A stretch of DNA of 64,000 nt from Ischnura elegans (Eukaryota; Arthropoda; Insecta; Odonata; Coenagrionidae). This document shows positions 58,231-64,000 of the stretch, in pieces. Location: positions 68,022,472 through 68,086,471 of the forward strand of contig NC_060257.1 of the NCBI RefSeq assembly GCF_921293095.1. Direction: 5' to 3'. The stretch's first letter is position 1. Every line of letters begins with the position of its first letter. The notes under the pieces were generated by a model. The model was not told the DNA's origin and searched no databases. It saw only the letters and a program-made list of their open reading frames with translations. Both the position numbers and the translations under genes were made by a program.

Positions 58231-58538
58231 TACGTAAGTCTATATGTGCTGGCATCGGTGGTTATTCTGCTCCCGAAATGACAATTCATTCACGTCTTCC
58301 AGTTGCTGCTTTCTTATTTTAACGTTAGTCTAGAAGTCTTTTCTTCTGCTGCATACTAATACTTTTTACTGTCCCTCCAATTGATTTGTAGCTGATATTT
58401 GTCCTTTTTCCTTAACATATTTTCTAGAGTCATCTTCAAATCCTTCTCTGTCTCTTCTAAATCATCTTCAAAATACTTGAATAACTACGTTTGTAATCTC
58501 TGTGTCTCCAACCTTTGCCCATAGATCGTTGCCTGAAG

Positions 58539-58782
58539 GCTAAAGACCATTTTACACGGGGCACGAACTTGCACATTTATACGTGTGTATGAAGGCGCAG
58601 TCAAAATTGCGTCGTGTAAAGCGATGAATTGCTAGAACACATGCGAGAATGCGTGGACGTGAGATGGCAAAATAGCCCCTGTCCTAATTTCGTTCATGCA
58701 TTCGCGCAATTCCACGTCATTCTAAAAAATAAATGCAGTTTTAACCTGCGGAATTCCGTGCCTCGTATAAAATGGTCTTTAG
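58539..58782. mobile_element. Miniature element with CTAAAGACCATTTTACACGG ends
   Basis: Right end CGTATAAAATGGTCTTTAG is inverted; the interior ACATGCGAGAATGCGTGGACG is shared with 14726-14948. Confidence 0.75.
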
Positions 58783-59122
58783 CAAGGCGGAGTTTTGATT
58801 TCCGGCATTGTTGGATGCGCCAGAGAACCGATGCGATGCAAAGATTATAGTATTAAGTTTAAACATAAGAAGGCAAAAATTTAGTGGCGTAGCGAGGGGA
58901 GGTTCGGACCGCCCTACACCCGAAATCAAAATAATAAAATCACTCTGCGTCATCATGAAATAAAAGTAAATATTTAGAAATCATGAATTTAAAAAGATTT
59001 CCTCGAACAATGAAGTTTTTCGATTATGAAAAGTGTTTAAATTGGTTTAAAACTCTCTACTTGGTAGTTGCCCCTTTTTTCGTAATTTTCTGCGGTGGCA
59101 CCTTGGTTTTGGACTTCCCCCG

Positions 59123-60577
59123 AACAGAGGCGGATACATATGGGGGCGCGCCTCCCCTTTGTGGGGCCACCCGTATTGCCAAACATTGCAGAACCACAAT
59201 TGTAACTTTTTTATCCTGAGATGGTATGTCTATAATCTATAATATCTAACGATCTGATCGTTGGATTATTCTTCCTCATAGAATAATCCTCCAAGATCGT
59301 TAGAATATTTATTGCGTTTCGCTTGGTTTCGCTGTTAGTAGGGCCCGCCCGCCTCTGTGATGGTGCGGGATTCCTCGTCCCTTCCCTTCCTTCCCCATCC
59401 CCTCCCAGGGAGCAGCCGCGAACTGCGCGGCACGGTAAAAACATCGTTTTCATTTAGTTTGTTGCAAACGGTCGCAGATGATTTCTGTGGATGAAGACTC
59501 TAAAAGGCTTGATGCAATTACGATGTAAATATCTGAGAGCAGCTCGGTGTCCTTCTTTTTATACAGCCACACACGGGCAAAAATGTTACTGAAATTAGCG
59601 TCCGCCATTTTGTACTGCATCGACGATAAATATTACAAGGCAGTAAAGAAATCAGGTTACAACAAAAGGAAAATAAATGTAGTAATAATATATCATAGCT
59701 TTTATACAATAAACTTGCTTAAAATGATTCACTATCCGACATCCGTCGAGTACGGCAATTCCCGTGGCCAGCAGCCGGCTCCGGGCGGTGCCGCACGTTC
59801 GAAAAACCGATCTTAATTTCGGCGTCGCAGGTGGTCGCAGCTGCACTTCCGATTATCATAATCTATATACTTTGTTGTATATGTGGTGTAAATATCTCGA
59901 GGTAACTCGGTGATCCTTTTTTTAAAATCCTACATAAACACAAAAATTCGACGAAAAACAGGGTCCGCCATTTTGTATCGTATTGGTCACAAATACAACA
60001 ACTAAGTCGTGAAAGTTGATGATAATCGATGATAACAAACCGTTTAACAATTTTATACATTTTTTTTGCTATTGAGTTACTACTAACGGTGTGACATTAG
60101 TTTAAACATGCTGAATTTCGAAAAAAATTCAAAGCGGGCAATTTGCCCCAAATTTGTTCAACTTTGAGGCTATGTATTTTATATAAAAAATTAGCCTAAG
60201 AAAAACATTTTGCGTCAAAAAATGCACTAATGTGTTGGCAACAACTGTGCAAAGTTTCAACTTCCGTACTCAAAAAAACCATTTTCGAGGTTTTGTCCAG
60301 CTTTTTTCGATTTCAGCCCACTGTGGCGGCGCCTCCTTCCTGTCCTCCCCCCTTCCGGGTGCAGAGAAGAAAAGCTCGCCCTGCAGACCCTGCCCCAGGA
60401 GTGTAACCTTGCGAGCCCGCCCTGGAGTCTCGTTTCCACTATAATCTGTAATCATTTGTATTAAAACTTTCTTAAACTATACATGTAACTTGATTATTTT
60501 TTATTACAATAAAAGTTTAGGTAACTCAAGATATATTTGCGCCCCTCCTTGAGTTTATTCTGTATCCGCTACTACCA
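59123..60577. mobile_element. hAT family C copy inserted in family A, itself split
   Basis: Left part 59123-59238 has GAGGCGGATACATATGG and GCAGAACCACAATTG; right part 60439-60577 has ATTACAATAAAAG and CTGTATCCGCTACT. Together they equal the reverse of 40522-40752. Confidence 0.8.
59239..60438. mobile_element. Family D copy 2 inserted in family C (1.2 kb, 9-bp duplication)
   Basis: Perfect 9-bp direct repeat CTATAATCT (59230-59238, 60439-60447). Starts with a hairpin whose arms are CTAACGATCT / AGATCGTTAG (59246-59255, 59294-59303), with a second stem GGATTATTC / GAATAATCC. The inside has a degenerate tandem duplication (59522 and 59887, about 365 bp apart, both with CCGCCATTTTGTA). Termini are not inverted repeats. 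A 9-bp duplication is usual for Mutator-like elements, but assignment is open. Confidence 0.7.
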
Positions 60578-60662
60578 TCGAACGAAATTCCTGGCTTCGC
60601 TACTGCCAAAGTTATGTGGTTCGACAGACCGAACCATCACGTGCTAGAAACGTGAGTCTCAA

Positions 60663-61301
60663 TAGGGTGGTTTCCTATTATTTTTTATTGCCTAAATCGA
60701 AAGATTATTACTCCTGGAGTACGTATTTCACGCTTTTAGATTTTTTAATGACGATATCTATTTTTTGCGATTAAATGAAAAGTGAACATTTTCAAGCGCG
60801 CGAAAACGCGACGGCTACGTTGGAATGCTGGGAAAACACTGTGTGACGCCATTCTGGTTCCCGCTGTCGCCGTATGAGGTGACCTTGGGGCGAGGCTTTG
60901 AGCGCTGGTACGATGCAGGCTGCTAGCAGGTAGCGCTTGGCTTAAATAAGGGTTATTAATACCTTATCAAACGAAGAAAACTTTCCGACCTTATGCTGTT
61001 TTTATAGGTGATTATTATGACATGTTTCCCTGAGCTCTGTGCCTCATACATGCATTGGTTATCTCAGACGATGTACAACTCCTATCTACACGTATAGAAA
61101 CAAGGTCCTTGTGACGTCACGTGGAGTGGCATCGCATAGGCGCCAATCTAGTCTTTTTCAAATGAGGTTAAAATTGACCATTGCCATTCGTCTAAACTGG
61201 GATTTATAAAACCAAATAATCTGTATATTACGAACACACTAATGGTGGGTAACGAATCGCAATCAATGCCTTTCGTTTTCTTTGATGAAGGAAACTACCC
61301 T
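60663..61301. mobile_element. Family I element, copy 2 (reverse)
   Basis: Reverse of 51129-51790 over its full length, with about 25 bp net difference; ends TAGGGTGGTTTCCT and GGAAACTACCCTA. Confidence 0.75.
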
Positions 61302-62454
61302 ATTTAAGTACGTGGTCGCAAGCTTGAGTGGATGGATCAGTTCAACTGTTTGGGCTGCACATTAGAGGAAAACCAAGGGAGTTTCGTCAGTAAAAGAGAC
61401 ATTCATGACCAGGAAAGAGCTGGTTTGAGGTTCACGGTCTATTTTACTCGTAAATCAGGTCTTATTGAGCTTCTCCTCATTTATTTCTTCTTTCACCCTT
61501 ATCTTCTTATTCCTCTACATTCCCGTAAGTCGATGTAACTTGTTGTAATAGCGATACATGATCTGTTTCGTCGTTGATGTCGATACTTCTTCTGTTGAAA
61601 GTTCAACGTTTGAACACGACTGGGCTTGACGACTGATGCTTGCCGTTGAACAAAATAAGCCCACTTTTTGCGACTAAATTTTGAACTACACCCTTCCTTG
61701 TAGTTGCAAAAAAATTAATAAAGGCGTTAAGGAGACGGGCGTAGAGTATGGATTGGCTCCAGTACATTGCGAAAAAACATCCAACCCCATTCCTTTGGAT
61801 CCAGTTTATTGCCAAGTCACACATGGACCTGTTAATACGTACAATCGATAGAAGTATTGTTAAGCAGAAGCTGAGGTAAAGGAAGACAAGCAAATTGCTC
61901 ACGTTTTTTAATACGCGATTGTTTAGCAAAGGATAAGTGTAGGTGATTTTTACTGGAGCTCCATAGACTGAGAGACGGAAATGAATTTTGTGAGCGATTG
62001 GAGTATAAAAAACTTGTATGAGTCGTTTTGAGGCAAACTGCCGATGAAAAAACTGGAATACCCAGTTCTAGCTGGAACTTGAAAGACAGAGGCCTAACAG
62101 CAGCCATAATACTAGGAGAAATTTGTACATACTGATTTCATATGTTCTAAATTTAACCGTTTATCTTTTAAAATAATATGCTCTAAAACATGTGTCAATG
62201 ACTACGGAATAAGATTTTTCATATCTATAAACATGCGACTTGGTGGAGGATAATGAGAATTATCAATGGCTAACGATTGGATATCATCTCGCATGATGGC
62301 TGCCGCAGCTTCCAGGATCTTAAGTCACTCTTCTTATCTTGATTTAATCGATCATTATGATTATCAATTAAGCATATTAATGTTAATTTTCCGGGTTTCT
62401 CAGTGATAATAACCTTATTACCATATTTAATATTAATCGCAGTTAAACACTTCT
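61302..62454. other. Unassigned DNA with long minus-strand frames
   Basis: Minus frames of 108 (61603-61929) and 91 residues (61832-62107) contain QRNGVGCFFAMYW and KKREQFACLPLPQ but no domain I recognise. Possibly part of the same decayed element as 62455-62670. Confidence 0.25.
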
Positions 62455-62670
62455 TTTATCAAGATTTGAATTTTTGCAAGCAGTTTTTAATTCTTCTAGT
62501 GTAGACTGACAGTCATCACTACTCTCGATCTAGGCAAATATTTCTTCCATGGCCAGATTCAATGCTTCATCTCGGAGACGACCAGTTTTACTTCCAATGT
62601 GTGGTTTTAAAAAAGAAAAACTGCAACCATGACAATAACTAGCTTCAGCAGCTACTAAATTATGTTTAAC
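62455..62670 (-). pseudogene. Decayed transposon-type ORF, minus strand
   Basis: The minus strand reads KHNLVAAEASYCHGCSFSFL, then GRLRDEALNLAMEEIFA, a stop, then IESSDDCQSTLEELKTAC. This layout (a LVAAEAxYHxxC stretch followed by an acidic helical segment) is one I associate with uncharacterised multi-copy, transposon-derived proteins in invertebrates. The stop and short length mark it as a relic. Confidence 0.4.
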
Positions 62671-62899
62671 CCTTATGCGAGCGATAATATTTTTTTAATT
62701 ATTATCAGAACGAATTATTATGAGCTATATACAGAATAGATTCTTTGAATGAAAGTGTAGTAACTTTACAAATTCTAAGCCAATACCTCACACCTCGTTT
62801 CCTTTCTATTCTTCATTCTGTTCATCGCCGCAAAAGAAGGAATGATTTTAAAACAAAAAGCTGAGTCATTTACGTGTACTATTGTACGAGGAGGACTTA

Positions 62900-63060
62900 G
62901 GCCCCTTTCAGACGCAACGGCTTTTCGCCGGCCGCCGTCCACGGCACGGCACAATGCCTTTAAATAACCATTGTTAGCAATGGGTGTCTTCAGACGAGTC
63001 GAATCACGCCGTGGACGACACGACGCCGTGGACGGCCGCCGCACAGTGGTTCAAAATCGA
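62900..63060. mobile_element. CpG-rich inverted-repeat element fragment
   Basis: Left GGCCCCTTTCAGACGC and GCCGCCGTCCACGGC; right GCCGTGGACGGCCGCC and an internal TCAGACGAGTCGAATCACG. The inverted CCGTCCACGGC motifs suggest a miniature element whose right end is incomplete. Confidence 0.5.
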
Positions 63061-64000
63061 AAAAAGGTGGTCGAAATTATTACCGCTTTTATTCTTAGTC
63101 ACTGTTGTATTATGAAGAAGCGTCATAAAAGAATTTTGTCCGCTGAATACGAATTTGAAGTTATTTTTGTTGTATCTTTGATATTATTGTTTTTAAATGG
63201 CCTATTATTTAAACAATTAAATGTTAAAAATAGATATTGCATTCAATGATTCATTCAAGGTGTAGATTGATGCGCATCAAATAAGTCGAGGTATTTTTTC
63301 AGATATGTGACTGCTATTTGTTAAATTTAATGTTATTTATAAATTATATAAACAATTAAAGTTGACCGTTTTTAAAGCAACGGTAATTTATGTTCGTATA
63401 TAATTTTTATCTGTTCAGCCTAAGTTAAATTTTTTATGCATAATCTATGATACTTTCATTTTTTTAATGAATTTGCTTAACAATTCAAAATTATAATACA
63501 ATATGGTCAATGACCTTAAGGCGTACTTTAAATTCGTATCAGTGACCCTCAAGTTGTTTGGTGAGGTAAGTACAAGGATTGAAAGCAAACATTTAGGCAT
63601 TCTAACTTTTTCTCTTAATATTTTTTCCAGTTTAACTAAATCACTGAATATTGTGACTAAGGCTATGGGATATCACATAAATAAGGATATTTATGTTCGT
63701 CCCTTTTATCCCTTCCATCGATCACGTAGTTCGACTAATTTCCGACTGAACTCAATATAACTCAAAGCGAAAAATTCACGAAGGATATCTCAAAATAACT
63801 CGCACACATTCAAACATTGTCCTCACTCATGAATTTGTGACTATAGCAAATGCGTTGTTAAACGTGACTTTAAATGCCCGTGGTCCTTCTCTCAGCGAAT
63901 GCGATGCACCGTCTGAGTCCTCTGAATGCCATGCCTCGAGCGTGCGCGGGCGAGACATATCTGCCTGATTTCTTTCTGAGCTTCTTAATTGCCTTTGTTT
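63061..64000. other. End of window, nothing recognised
   Basis: AT-rich. Open frames at 62971-63249 and 63503-63760 have no motif. Confidence 0.4.

Larger units (their letters stand above)
58882..60605. mobile_element. hAT family A copy split by nested insertions
   Basis: Left half 58882-59122 (TAGTGGCGTAGCGAGG, core AAAAAGATTTCC, GAACAATGAAG), right tail 60578-60605 (CGAACGAAATTCCTGG to CGCTACTG). Flanks CAAAAATT / CCAAAGTT (6 of 8). Confidence 0.75.

Noticed and set aside
61332-61538. 68-residue plus ORF
   Set aside because: Ends in low-complexity hydrophobic residues, no homology seen.

Overview
The window looks like a stretch of arthropod, probably insect, nuclear genome. It is AT-rich and gene-poor, coding exons are separated by kilobase introns with GT-AG boundaries, and most of the DNA is transposon debris: hAT-type miniature elements with 8-bp target duplications, TTAA-flanked piggyBac-like elements, mariner, LINE and SINE pieces, and a Penelope-like element. 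No bacterial features (operons, CRISPR, rRNA) were seen. The species cannot be named from this sequence.

One host gene can be reconstructed with confidence. It lies on the + strand, has nine coding exons between 10200 and 42603, and joins in frame into a predicted 537-residue protein of two caspase domains in tandem. The N-terminal domain (about residues 15-231) keeps the fold signature of a caspase but has lost the catalytic histidine, the QACRG cysteine box and the substrate-pocket arginine, so it is a predicted pseudocaspase. The C-terminal domain (about residues 250-537) has the His-Gly pair (H337-G338) and a variant cysteine box, DACRG (C381). The two halves share the same series of intron phases (1, 0, 1, 2), and one exon has exactly the same codon length in both, so the gene arose by intragenic duplication. 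There is no CARD or DED: the pseudocaspase sits where a prodomain would be. A CpG-containing segment with two palindromic NRF-1/Ewg-type sites (7543-7592) is the best promoter candidate.

Layout: 1-5.4 kb, intergenic with a 202-bp satellite-like array; 5.4-10.1 kb, hAT and PIF/Harbinger-like elements, a 49-bp perfect hairpin, the promoter candidate, a SINE and repeat family E; 10.2-42.6 kb, the caspase gene, whose introns hold a Penelope-like element (intron 1), SINEs, nested elements and an intron-sequence duplication (introns 2-3), a decayed LINE split by a TTAA-flanked element (intron 4), a roughly 5.2-kb composite element with a possible small spliced unit (intron 5), a pogo/Tc1-like miniature element (intron 6), and a second hAT copy plus a 750-bp palindromic TTAA element (intron 7). 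From 42.6 kb to the end I see no convincing host gene: a dense field of hAT miniature elements (families A, B, C, H, J, K), a CpG-rich possible transcript near 52 kb, a broken mariner transposase, a three-level nested insertion at 58.9-60.6 kb and a decayed transposon ORF near 62.5 kb.

All family names given to repeats are my own labels (A to L) except where a known superfamily is stated. Gene boundaries come from reading frames, splice motifs and domain alignment by eye; no database search or transcript was available.
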